A stretch of 64,000 nucleotides of DNA from positions 3,162,001 to 3,226,000 of the forward strand of contig NZ_CP033019.1 of NCBI RefSeq assembly GCF_003667705.1, given 5' to 3'. Shown here piece after piece: positions 56,125 through 64,000 of this stretch. A program made the translations under genes and the position numbers. Source of the DNA: Janthinobacterium agaricidamnosum (GTDB lineage: Bacteria; Pseudomonadota; Gammaproteobacteria; Burkholderiales; Burkholderiaceae_D). Position 1 is the first letter of the stretch. Each line of letters opens with the position of its first letter. The notes under the pieces were generated by a model. The model did not search any database, had not been told where the DNA came from, and was given only the letters and a program-made list of their open reading frames with translations.

Positions 56125-57060
56125 ATGAAAATTCCCTTTCCCCCGTTTTCGAAGATCAACAAGACCTGGGTGGTACTGGGCGCCGCACTCGCCATCGGCC
56201 TGCTCGCCGCCGTCGCCACGCGCAGCTTCCTCAGCTCCCGGGTGGCCGAAATCGAGGCGCGCAATGTGCATCAGACGCTCAGCGTCGTCGTCGCCAAGAC
56301 GGATCTGGCGCAAAACACGATCTTGTCGAACGACAACGCGGCCGTGCGCAAGATTCCCGTCGAATATGCCCACTCGGGCGCCGTGCAGCCGGGCGATTTC
56401 GAGCGTATCGCCGGCAACGCCATCGCGTTTCCCGTCAAGGCGGGTGAAATGATCATGTGGAGCCAGATGGCGGGCAAGCGCGTGCCCACCTTTTCCGCGC
56501 GCCTGGCGGCGGGGCGGCGCGCCATCACGGTGGTGGTCGATGAAATCAATTCGATCTCCGGCATGCTGGAACCAGGCGACCTGATCGACCTGATGCTGAC
56601 CATCGACCAGAACGGCAGGAAGGTCGTGCTACCGCTGTTGCAAAGCATGCAAGTCATGGCCACGGGCCAGCGCTCGGTGGATGACGCGAAAAACGGCGAG
56701 GCCGCGCAATTTGCCACCGTCACCCTCGACACCACGCCCGCGCAAGCGCGTAACCTCATCATCGCGCGCGAAAGCGGCAAGCTGACGGCCTTGCTGCGCA
56801 ATCCGGCGGACAAGGCCGCGCCTGGCCAGCAAGACTATGACCTGTCGTTGCTGTTCGACACCCGGCCGGATAGCCTTCCCCTGCCGCAGCGGCGCGGCAT
56901 CCCCGTGCTGTATGGCGGCAGCGGCATGCCGGCGCCGCCCGACGCCCTGCGCCTGCAGGGGCATCGCAGCGGTACCGATCCGCCAGTGGCGATGCCGCCG
57001 GCGCCAGTGGCCGCCCCACCGCCCATTCCGCTCATCAACGCTGCCGCCGCGCCGCCCTGA
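56125..57060 (+). CDS. cpaB: CpaB/RcpC Tad pilus assembly protein
   Basis: 311 residues: one N-terminal membrane helix (WVVLGAALAIGLLAAVATRSFL), a SAF domain (VVVAKTDLAQNTILSNDNAAVRKIPVEY) and the CpaB core with VDEINSISGMLEPGDLIDLMLTI. The C-terminal 50 residues are Pro-rich. It helps the outer-membrane secretin channel. Confidence 0.9.
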   Translation: MKIPFPPFSKINKTWVVLGAALAIGLLAAVATRSFLSSRVAEIEARNVHQTLSVVVAKTDLAQNTILSNDNAAVRKIPVEYAHSGAVQPGDFERIAGNAIAFPVKAGEMIMWSQMAGKRVPTFSARLAAGRRAITVVVDEINSISGMLEPGDLIDLMLTIDQNGRKVVLPLLQSMQVMATGQRSVDDAKNGEAAQFATVTLDTTPAQARNLIIARESGKLTALLRNPADKAAPGQQDYDLSLLFDTRPDSLPLPQRRGIPVLYGGSGMPAPPDALRLQGHRSGTDPPVAMPPAPVAAPPPIPLINAAAAPP

Positions 57061-57131
57061 GGCGTACCGGCGACAGCCTGCCTTGCGCCAGCGCGCAAGC
57101 CACCGCACGCCCTTTGTATGGACACAGTCCC

Positions 57132-58604
57132 ATGAAACGCTACTTCCTCACCCTGCTGCCAGCCCTTTGCGTAACGCTCGTGCTGGGCGCGAGCCTGGCG
57201 GCACCGGCCTGCGCCCGCGCCCAAACGGCGTCCCAGGGCGTGATCGAAGGCAAGGCGCCGCTCGCAGCCAGGGCCGGCAGCATGCCAAAGACCGCCAATC
57301 CCAGCAGCGCGGCAGCGCGCTACCAGCCCATCGCCAAACAGGACGATGCCGAAGCGGAGCCCGAACTGGAGCTGTACCTGGGCGAATCACGCGTCTTCCC
57401 CACGCCGGGCGTGGCGCGCATTGCCGTGGGCAATGGCCAGGTCATCACCGCCAACGCGCTCGACGACAGGGATGTCATCATTTTCGCCAACGGCGCCGGC
57501 AACTCCTCGTTGTTCGTCTGGCACCAGGATGGCCGCTACCAGCGCGTAAAAGTCACGGTGCTGCCGCTCGACATGCGCCGCTATGCGCGCGATATCGCCA
57601 GCTTTTTGTCGGCCATCCCGAAAGCGAAGGCCAGCGTGGTGGGCGACAAGGTCGTCGTCGAAGGCGATGAATTGTCCGACGCGGACCGCGACAAGGTGGC
57701 GGAACTGGCCAGGCGCTATCCGCAAATCGTCAATTTCACCAGCCCCATCGGCTGGGAGCAGATGGTCATGATGGACGTCAAGGTGGTCGAGTTCCCCCGC
57801 ACGGAACTGCGCGAGCTGGGCCTGAAATGGAGCGCCACGGGCGGCGCGGCCATCGGCGGCATCTGGGCGCCGTCCAGCCGCGGCGATGCGGGCCGCTATG
57901 CGATCAACGTGCGCACGGGCGAGGCCAATGCGCCGCCGATCACCGTGCCGAATGGCGGCAACGGCGGTTTCGTGCCCCTGCCCTCGAACCTCACCATCCT
58001 CAGCGCCATCAACCTGGGGCTGAACGCGCAGTTACTTGCACTACAACAAAATGGCACTGCCAGCATCCTTGCCGAGCCCCAATTGTCGACGCGCAGCGGC
58101 TACAAGGCCAGCTTCCTGGCCGGCGGCGAGATTCCGTATTCCGTCGCCTCCGTCAACGGCGTGACGGTACAGTTCAAGCCCTACGGCATCAAGCTCGACA
58201 TCGAACCCAAGGTGGGCAGCAATGGCGTCATCCGCGCCGTCATCGAGTCGGAAGTCAGTTCCATCGACGCCTCGCTGTCCACCAGCAGCGGCCCGGCCTT
58301 GCTGACGCGGCGCACGCGTACGGAATTCAATGTGCGGCAGGGCGAAACCATCGTCCTTGCCGGACTGCTGCAACGCAATAGCAGCAGCGACGTCGACAAA
58401 GTGCCCCTGCTGGGCGACATCCCCATCCTGGGCACTCTGTTCCGCTCGAAGCGCTACCAGAACAAGGAAACGGAGCTGGTGGTATTCGTCACGCCCAGCA
58501 TCGTCGACAGCCGCAGCGCCGGCCTGGCGGACCGGGCCCGCAGCGCCACGCAACGGCTGGAGCAGCAGCTGGGCCAGCCGCCCCACCTCAGCGATCCCCT
58601 GTAG
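57132..58604 (+). CDS. cpaC: CpaC/RcpA secretin of the Tad pilus
   Basis: 490 residues with a signal peptide, a BON-like/N-terminal domain (LGESRVFPTPGVARIAVGN) and the C-terminal secretin core (LNAQLLALQQNGTASILAEPQLSTRSG, then VRQGETIVLAGLLQ and VPLLGDIPILGTLFRSK). It forms the outer-membrane pilus channel. The ATG at 57132 is preferred over a TTG six codons upstream. Confidence 0.92.
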   Translation: MKRYFLTLLPALCVTLVLGASLAAPACARAQTASQGVIEGKAPLAARAGSMPKTANPSSAAARYQPIAKQDDAEAEPELELYLGESRVFPTPGVARIAVGNGQVITANALDDRDVIIFANGAGNSSLFVWHQDGRYQRVKVTVLPLDMRRYARDIASFLSAIPKAKASVVGDKVVVEGDELSDADRDKVAELARRYPQIVNFTSPIGWEQMVMMDVKVVEFPRTELRELGLKWSATGGAAIGGIWAPSSRGDAGRYAINVRTGEANAPPITVPNGGNGGFVPLPSNLTILSAINLGLNAQLLALQQNGTASILAEPQLSTRSGYKASFLAGGEIPYSVASVNGVTVQFKPYGIKLDIEPKVGSNGVIRAVIESEVSSIDASLSTSSGPALLTRRTRTEFNVRQGETIVLAGLLQRNSSSDVDKVPLLGDIPILGTLFRSKRYQNKETELVVFVTPSIVDSRSAGLADRARSATQRLEQQLGQPPHLSDPL

Positions 58605-58669
58605 CCCGGCGCGGATGCGGCCCGCTTCAACCAGGCGCCGCCGTCCGTGCCGGCGCAGTGAAGGCCATC

Positions 58670-60457
58670 ATGTTCCAGGTCGACATCCTCCACCCCGACG
58701 GCAGCGCCAGGCAAGTCAACGTACCCGACGACTGCATGGTCGGCAGCAAGACCAGCAACGACATCTGGCTCGACAGCTGGCGCATCGGCAAGGAACACGC
58801 GCGCCTGCTCAGGACGCCCTCCGGCGTTTTGCTGGAAGACATGGGCTCCTATGCGGGCACCAGCGTCAACGGCGTGCGCATCCGCAGCCAGCACGGCCCG
58901 CTGGCGCCGGGCGACGTGATCGCCATCGGCCCCTACAGGCTGCAGGTGCAGGAAGCGGCCAGCGCGGCACGGCCCGTGCAGGCGGCCGCCTTCCACTCGC
59001 GCTCGAGCAGCGCCGCCACGCGCAACCAGCGCGCCACGGCGGAAATCCACGCCTCGCGCCTGGCGGCGGAAAAAATGCAGGAACAGTTGCGGCAAACGGC
59101 CGACGGCGCCGCGTCGGAAGAGGACTTTGCCATCATCCTGGCGCCGCAGGCACGCCAGCAGCTGGAATTCGAATGGCGCCAGCGCCTGCACGCGATCTTG
59201 CTCGAAACCATGGATTTGCGCCGCCACGACGTATCGAAAATGAGCGATGAGCAATTGCGCGCGGAAGCGCGGCGCTACATTCACGACATCATGCGGGCGC
59301 AGCGGGCCGAGATCCCTGAGGAACTCGACTATGAACTGCTGGCCAGGCAAGTGCTCGACGAAGCCGTGGGCCTGGGGCCGCTGGAGGAATTGCTCGACGA
59401 TGCAGGCGTCACGGAAATCATGGTCAACCAGTTCGACCGGATTTATATCGAGCGCGACGGCAAGCTGGAAAGGCATCCGCTGACGTTTACCAGCGAACGG
59501 GCCGTGCTGGGCGTCATCGAGCGCATCGTCGCACCGCTGGGCAGGCGCATCGATGAATCCTCGCCCATGGTCGACGCGCGCCTGAAGGATGGCTCGCGCG
59601 TCAACGCCATCATCGCGCCGCTGGCCCTGAAAGGCCCGGCATTGACGATCCGCAAGTTCGCCAGATACAAGATGACGGCGGACAATCTCGTGCAACTGGG
59701 CGCCCTCAGCGCCGACATGGCCGCTTTCCTGCAAGTGTGCGTGGCGGCGCGCAAGAATATCGTCGTCTCGGGCGGCACCGGTTCCGGCAAGACGACCCTG
59801 CTCAACATCCTGTCCAACTTCATTCCCGCGGGCGAGCGCATCATCACGGTAGAAGACGCGGCCGAGCTGCAACTGCACCATGAACACTGGGTCAGCCTGG
59901 AGGCGCGCCCCGCCAATGTCGAGGGCAAGGGCGCCGTTTCCATCCGCGAACTGGTGCGCAACACCCTGCGCATGCGCCCCGACCGCATCGTCGTTGGCGA
60001 ATGCCGGGGCGGCGAGGCGCTCGACATGCTGCAGGCGATGAACACGGGCCACGACGGTTCGCTGACCACCCTGCACGCCAACAGCCCGCGCGACGCCCTG
60101 GCGCGCCTGGAAACCATGGTCTTGATGGCCGGTATGGAATTGCCCCTGTCTGCCATCCGCGACCAGGTCGCCTCCGCCATCCACCTGATCGTGCAGCAGA
60201 CGCGCTTTGCCTGCGGCACGCGCCTGGTCAGCAGCATCACGGAAATCACGGGCATGGAAAGCGGCAAGTTCCAGATGCAGGAACTGTTCCGTTTCGTCCA
60301 CCTCGGCTACGGCGGCGCGGGCGAAGGCGAAGGCGAAGGCACTACCGTACGCGGCTATTTCAGCGGCTGCGACCTGCTGCCGGGCTTTTACGAGGCCTTG
60401 CGCAGCCAGGGCCAGCCGCTCGACACGACGATCTTCCGCCAGCGGGAGGCGACATGA
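58670..60457 (+). CDS. cpaF: CpaF/TadA ATPase fused to an N-terminal FHA domain
   Basis: 595 residues. An FHA domain (about 10-95: VGSKTSNDIWLDSWRIGKEH with the conserved Ser/Asn and His) precedes the CpaF secretion ATPase: Walker A GGTGSGKT at 368-375 and the Walker B region VGECRGGEALDML from about 442. AAGG lies 6 bases before the ATG. FHA domains bind phosphothreonine, so assembly may depend on a kinase. No separate CpaE/TadZ is found between cpaC and this gene. Confidence 0.92.
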   Translation: MFQVDILHPDGSARQVNVPDDCMVGSKTSNDIWLDSWRIGKEHARLLRTPSGVLLEDMGSYAGTSVNGVRIRSQHGPLAPGDVIAIGPYRLQVQEAASAARPVQAAAFHSRSSSAATRNQRATAEIHASRLAAEKMQEQLRQTADGAASEEDFAIILAPQARQQLEFEWRQRLHAILLETMDLRRHDVSKMSDEQLRAEARRYIHDIMRAQRAEIPEELDYELLARQVLDEAVGLGPLEELLDDAGVTEIMVNQFDRIYIERDGKLERHPLTFTSERAVLGVIERIVAPLGRRIDESSPMVDARLKDGSRVNAIIAPLALKGPALTIRKFARYKMTADNLVQLGALSADMAAFLQVCVAARKNIVVSGGTGSGKTTLLNILSNFIPAGERIITVEDAAELQLHHEHWVSLEARPANVEGKGAVSIRELVRNTLRMRPDRIVVGECRGGEALDMLQAMNTGHDGSLTTLHANSPRDALARLETMVLMAGMELPLSAIRDQVASAIHLIVQQTRFACGTRLVSSITEITGMESGKFQMQELFRFVHLGYGGAGEGEGEGTTVRGYFSGCDLLPGFYEALRSQGQPLDTTIFRQREAT

Positions 60458-61326
60458 ACAGCGCCATGAACGCCGCCCACATGCTGCTGTTCATCACCGC
60501 CATCGCCGCCCTGGCGGCGGCCATCCTCGCCTGGCTGGTGATCGACATCGGTATCGCCACCATGCTGCGCTACCGCGCCCACTTCACGGAACGCACGCGT
60601 TTCCAGGTGCGCGAATTCTTCCTGTTCGTCGATCCCGCGCGCATCTTCCTGGCCCACGCGGCCACCATGACCCTGGGCGCCATCATCGCCGGGCTGGCCA
60701 GCGGCAGCATGCTGGTGGCCGCCCTGGCCTTCCTCGGCCTGGCCCTGCTGCCGCGCGCCGTGTATGCCTGGCTGCGCCGGCGGCGCCTGCGCAAGTTCGA
60801 AGAGCAGTTGCCGGACGCGCTGATGATGCTGGCCGGTGCCCTGCGCGCGGGCCTGAGCCTGAACCTGGCCATGTCGCAGCTGGTCATCGAGGCGCAGGCG
60901 CCGCTGGGCCAGGAATTTACCCTGCTGCTGCGCGAGCAGCGCCTGGGCGTGACCCTGGAGCAAAGCTTGAACGGCCTGGTGCGGCGCATTCCTACCCAGA
61001 CCACGATCCTCGTGGTGTCGGCCATGCGCATCGCCACGGAAACGGGCGGCGGGCTGGCGGAAATGCTCGAACGCACGGCCAGCACGGTGCGCAACCGATT
61101 GCACATCGAAGGCAAGATCCGCGCGCTGACGTCGCAGGGCAAGTTGCAGGCGTGGATAGTCGGCCTCTTGCCCGTCACCCTGATGCTCGTGCTCGACCAC
61201 ATGGAGCCGCAGGCGATGGACCAGCTGTGGCACACGCGCATGGGCTGGGGGGCGCTGGCCGTCATTGCCAGCCTTGAAGTGCTGGGCATCCACGTCATCC
61301 GGCGCATCGTCGCCATCGATGTCTAG
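60454..61326 (+). CDS. tadB: TadB inner-membrane platform protein
   Basis: 290 residues, type II secretion F domain with hydrophobic helices at both ends and the cytoplasmic core LPDALMMLAGALRAGLSLNLAMSQLV. It overlaps the cpaF stop by 4 bases. Confidence 0.88.
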   Translation: MNSAMNAAHMLLFITAIAALAAAILAWLVIDIGIATMLRYRAHFTERTRFQVREFFLFVDPARIFLAHAATMTLGAIIAGLASGSMLVAALAFLGLALLPRAVYAWLRRRRLRKFEEQLPDALMMLAGALRAGLSLNLAMSQLVIEAQAPLGQEFTLLLREQRLGVTLEQSLNGLVRRIPTQTTILVVSAMRIATETGGGLAEMLERTASTVRNRLHIEGKIRALTSQGKLQAWIVGLLPVTLMLVLDHMEPQAMDQLWHTRMGWGALAVIASLEVLGIHVIRRIVAIDV

Positions 61327-61334
61327 GCGCCGCC

Positions 61335-62252
61335 ATGTCTCCCACCCGCATCGAACTCACCATCACTGCCCTGGCCATGCTGTCCGGCCTGGCCATGGCG
61401 CTGCTGGCGACTTTGCTGGCCAGGACGGTGGCCGCCATCCCGGCCGAGGACCGCAGCTACAAGGATGCGCCGCCCCTCGCCTTCCGCCTGCTGTGGTGGC
61501 CCATCCACTGGGGCGGCCATGCGCTGCGCCCTTTCATTGCCAGGGCGCCCACGGCCTCGCTGCCCGTGCGCTTGCGCAAGGCGGGCCTGGACTACAGTCT
61601 CAGCCCCTCGCAATTCGTCGCGGCGCGGCTGCTGTGCGCGCTGATCGTCGCCGCATTTTCGTGCTGGGTGCTCGATTCGCTGGGCCAGGGCAGCCGCAGC
61701 GGCGTCGGCGCCGCCCGCTACTGGCAGGCAGGGCTTGCCGGCGCCGGATCCGGCTGGTGCTACCCGGCTATCTGGCTGCGCGACCGCATGGCGCTGCGCA
61801 GGAGCGCGCTGAACAAGTCCCTGCCCTTCTACCTCGACCTCATCACCCTGTGCGTGGAAGCGGGACTCAATCTGCAGGGCGCGCTGCAACAGGCTGCGCT
61901 GAAAGGGCCGAAAGGCGCGCTGTGCGACGAAATCAAGCGCGTGCTGCGCGATGTGCGTAGCGGCAAGGCGCGTGCCGACGCGCTGCGCGCCATGAGCGAA
62001 CGGGTGCAGGAACCGGCCGTGACCAATTTCGTCACGGCGCTGATCCAGGCTGAACGCATGGGCATGAACCTGGGACCCGTGCTGCGGGCACAAGCGGATC
62101 AGCGGCGCTCCGAGCGCTTTCTGCGCGCCGAAAAACTGGCCATGGAAGCGCCCGTCAAGCTGCTGTTTCCCCTCATCGCCTTCATCTTTCCCTGCACCTT
62201 CATCGTCCTGTTCTTTCCCATCGTCGTGCAATTCATGCAGTCGGGCCTATAA
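61335..62252 (+). CDS. tadC: TadC inner-membrane platform protein
   Basis: 305 residues, second F-domain protein (YLDLITLCVEAGLNLQGALQQA, ERMGMNLGPVLRAQADQ). It follows tadB by 8 bases. Confidence 0.88.
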   Translation: MSPTRIELTITALAMLSGLAMALLATLLARTVAAIPAEDRSYKDAPPLAFRLLWWPIHWGGHALRPFIARAPTASLPVRLRKAGLDYSLSPSQFVAARLLCALIVAAFSCWVLDSLGQGSRSGVGAARYWQAGLAGAGSGWCYPAIWLRDRMALRRSALNKSLPFYLDLITLCVEAGLNLQGALQQAALKGPKGALCDEIKRVLRDVRSGKARADALRAMSERVQEPAVTNFVTALIQAERMGMNLGPVLRAQADQRRSERFLRAEKLAMEAPVKLLFPLIAFIFPCTFIVLFFPIVVQFMQSGL

Positions 62253-62261
62253 GGAGCCGCC

Positions 62262-63527
62262 ATGCCCACACGCCATTCCAGCATCCTGCACACGGCCAGC
62301 GGTGCGCACGCGCTGGACCTGCGCCTGGCGGACAGCTTTCTCACGCGCCTGCGCGGCCTGATGCTGGCCGCCCCGCTGCATGGCGCGCAAGGCTTGCTGA
62401 TCACGCGCTGCACCAGCGTGCATGCGGCCTGCATGCGCTATCCCATCGACGTGGTCTACCTGGACCGCCACGGCGTCGTCACCCGCTGCGCCGCCGGCCT
62501 GCGCCCGTGGCGCGCCAGCTTCGGCGGCCTCGGCTGGCGTGCGCCGCGCACGGCGCACACGCTGGAACTGGCCGCCGGCGCCATCGCGGCCCTGCACATT
62601 CGTCCTGGCGACCGCCTGCAGCATCCACGGCTGGAAGCTGCGCCCGCAACGGTGGCCGGCATGCGGGACAAGACCCAGCGCGGCTCGGCGATGATCGAAT
62701 TTACCGTGGTCGGCCCCATCATCACCCTGCTCGGGCTGTCGATCCTGCAATACGGCATGTTGTTTTTTGCCAGGACACAAATCAACTACGCGGCCTTCAT
62801 GGCCGCGCGCGAAGGGGCCGTCGCCCATGCCAGCGTCAGCAGCGCCTACGCGGCGTACACGCGCGCGCTGATCCCCCTGTACGGCGGCGGCCAGACGCCA
62901 GCCCAGCTCGCCGCTTCGCTGGCCAAAGCGAACGCAGACCTCGGCGCCAACGGCACCGGTAACGCCAGCATCGAGCTGCTCAACCCGACCCGGCAAAGTT
63001 TTGATGACTGGAACGACGTGCACAGGCAAATCGCGCTGCATACGGGCAACCGCCGCGTCATCCCGTACAGCGGCCAGAGCCTGAAGGAGCAGAAAGTGGG
63101 CCCTACTTCCGGCCAAACCATCCAGGACGCCAACCTCATCAAGCTGCGCATCACGCATGGCTACCTGCCAAAAGTTCCCCTGGTCAAGAACCTGTATGCC
63201 ACCTACCTGAAATGGCTGGACCCGCACACGGACGCCTTTCATACCAAACTGCTGGACAGCGGCCGCATACCCGTGGTCACGCACGTCACCGTACACATGC
63301 AGTCCGACGCCATCGAGGGCAACAGCCCCGTTTCCACGCCGGGGCCGGGCAACGGCGGAGCGCCCGTCAACCCCGGCAACCCGCCCGTCACAGACCTGCC
63401 GCCGCCCGCGTGCGACAACCTCAGTTGCACCGATCCGCCCGTGACGCCGCCCCCTTGCAACCCGTTCACGGACCCGCGGCATTGCGTGCCGGAACCGTGC
63501 TCCATCGTCTGCTGCGAACCGAGCTGA
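62262..63527 (+). CDS. DUF192-TadE fusion protein
   Basis: 421 residues. Residues about 15-125 are a DUF192 domain (SFLTRLRGLMLAAPL, CTSVHAACMRYPIDVVYLD, HTLELAAGAIAALHIRPGD). It continues without a stop into a TadE pseudopilin (RGSAMIEFTVVGPIITLLGLSILQYGMLFFARTQINYAAF, from about 142). The last 60 residues are Pro/Cys-rich. An internal ATG at residue 133 could start the TadE part separately, but no strong ribosome site is present. Joining a soluble domain in front of a prepilin leader would block normal cleavage at the N-terminus, which is odd. Confidence 0.8.
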   Translation: MPTRHSSILHTASGAHALDLRLADSFLTRLRGLMLAAPLHGAQGLLITRCTSVHAACMRYPIDVVYLDRHGVVTRCAAGLRPWRASFGGLGWRAPRTAHTLELAAGAIAALHIRPGDRLQHPRLEAAPATVAGMRDKTQRGSAMIEFTVVGPIITLLGLSILQYGMLFFARTQINYAAFMAAREGAVAHASVSSAYAAYTRALIPLYGGGQTPAQLAASLAKANADLGANGTGNASIELLNPTRQSFDDWNDVHRQIALHTGNRRVIPYSGQSLKEQKVGPTSGQTIQDANLIKLRITHGYLPKVPLVKNLYATYLKWLDPHTDAFHTKLLDSGRIPVVTHVTVHMQSDAIEGNSPVSTPGPGNGGAPVNPGNPPVTDLPPPACDNLSCTDPPVTPPPCNPFTDPRHCVPEPCSIVCCEPS

Positions 63528-63535
63528 GGTAAACC

Positions 63536-64000
63536 ATGTTGCCATCTCTATATATTCATCGTCTGCGTCCCCGCAGTATCAGCCTGCCGGCCTGGTTCTT
63601 GTTATCCTGCATGCTATCTTTTACCTTGCCCGCGCGCGCCTGCGGCCCCGAACCGGGCGGCCCCCCGTCCCCCTGCAGCGGCGCCGTCGCCGGCGTGGGC
63701 GGCAGCGGCGGTCCCGATGCGGGCGCGGGCAATCCCATCAACGTCATCACCGGCAATAAATACCAGCGCGAGGAAGACTTGCCCGCCCTGCCCGGCGTGC
63801 TGGGAGTGGAAATCGTACGTCACTACAACAGCGCCTACAGCAAGCCAGGCAGCCCCAACGGTCCCATGGGACGCGAATGGAAACTGTCGTATGAAACCGA
63901 ACTGATCGACAAATTCGGCCGCATCCAGATCCTGCAGGCCGACGGCGCCCGCGTCATCTTCGACCGCGATCGACGGCATCCGGACCTGTGCAGCACGGCG
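63536..64000 (+). CDS. RHS-repeat protein, N-terminal part (cut by window edge)
   Basis: 155 residues visible, open at the right edge. A signal-like hydrophobic start (LPAWFLLSCMLSFTLPARA) and a Gly-rich linker lead into a DUF6531-like RHS start (NPINVITGNKYQREEDLPALPGVLGVEIVRHYNSAY). GAGG lies before the ATG, 8 bases after the DUF192-TadE stop, so it is probably in the same unit. RHS proteins are often large toxins or surface proteins; its C-terminus is not visible. Confidence 0.85.
   Translation, partial: MLPSLYIHRLRPRSISLPAWFLLSCMLSFTLPARACGPEPGGPPSPCSGAVAGVGGSGGPDAGAGNPINVITGNKYQREEDLPALPGVLGVEIVRHYNSAYSKPGSPNGPMGREWKLSYETELIDKFGRIQILQADGARVIFDRDRRHPDLCSTA

Overview
This is a high-GC, densely coded bacterial chromosome segment with no tRNA, rRNA, CRISPR array or insertion sequence that I can see. 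Gene content and protein style (three-subunit FAD/haem dehydrogenase, type IB FolE2, class D beta-lactamase, Tad pilus with TadE/TadG-like proteins, monomeric isocitrate dehydrogenase) suggest a betaproteobacterium of the Oxalobacteraceae (Janthinobacterium/Massilia/Duganella type). That placement is inference, not a database result.

Layout. 1-9.0 kb: a truncated Rrf2-type regulator; a translationally coupled small subunit / GMC flavoprotein / tri-haem cytochrome c dehydrogenase; a porin with a perfect FNR-type box; an HpaR-like MarR regulator, a DMT exporter and a DUF885 peptidase. 9.0-15.9 kb: a LacI regulator divergent from a PhyH-type dioxygenase and a frameshifted Gfo/Idh/MocA oxidoreductase, then a GH3 lipoprotein and an AraC regulator. 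15.9-22.5 kb: a complete RND efflux system (permease, adaptor, outer-membrane factor) around its TetR regulator, with matching 24-bp operators on both sides. 22.5-25.3 kb: acetyltransferase, HxlR regulator / azoreductase / ABM monooxygenase (a likely quinone-stress set) and a secreted protein. 25.3-27.1 kb: a very AT-rich patch with short orphan frames and a probably truncated gene.

27.1-42.1 kb: FeS-type photolyase, class A penicillin-binding protein, class D beta-lactamase, FolE2, an ArsR operon with two small membrane proteins, AlkB, a GntR / SDR / amino-acid racemase operon, a thioesterase, an amino-acid permease and a 535-residue orphan. 42.5-46.1 kb: methyl-accepting chemotaxis protein, APS kinase and sulfotransferase in one transcription unit, ended by a 133-bp palindromic repeat. 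46.3-51.5 kb: PAS/GGDEF cyclase, a Cys-rich protein with a DUF411 protein, monomeric isocitrate dehydrogenase and a small membrane protein.

51.7-64.0 kb: one long co-oriented Tad-type pilus locus with Flp-like pilins, TadG/TadE-like proteins, CpaB, CpaC, an FHA-CpaF fusion, TadB, TadC and a DUF192-TadE fusion, followed directly by the start of an RHS-type protein cut by the window edge. The most unusual items are the fused and missing parts of this Tad locus and its RHS neighbour, the chemoreceptor-CysC-sulfotransferase unit, and a TGCAA-N5-TTGCA box shared by the Rrf2 gene and folE2.
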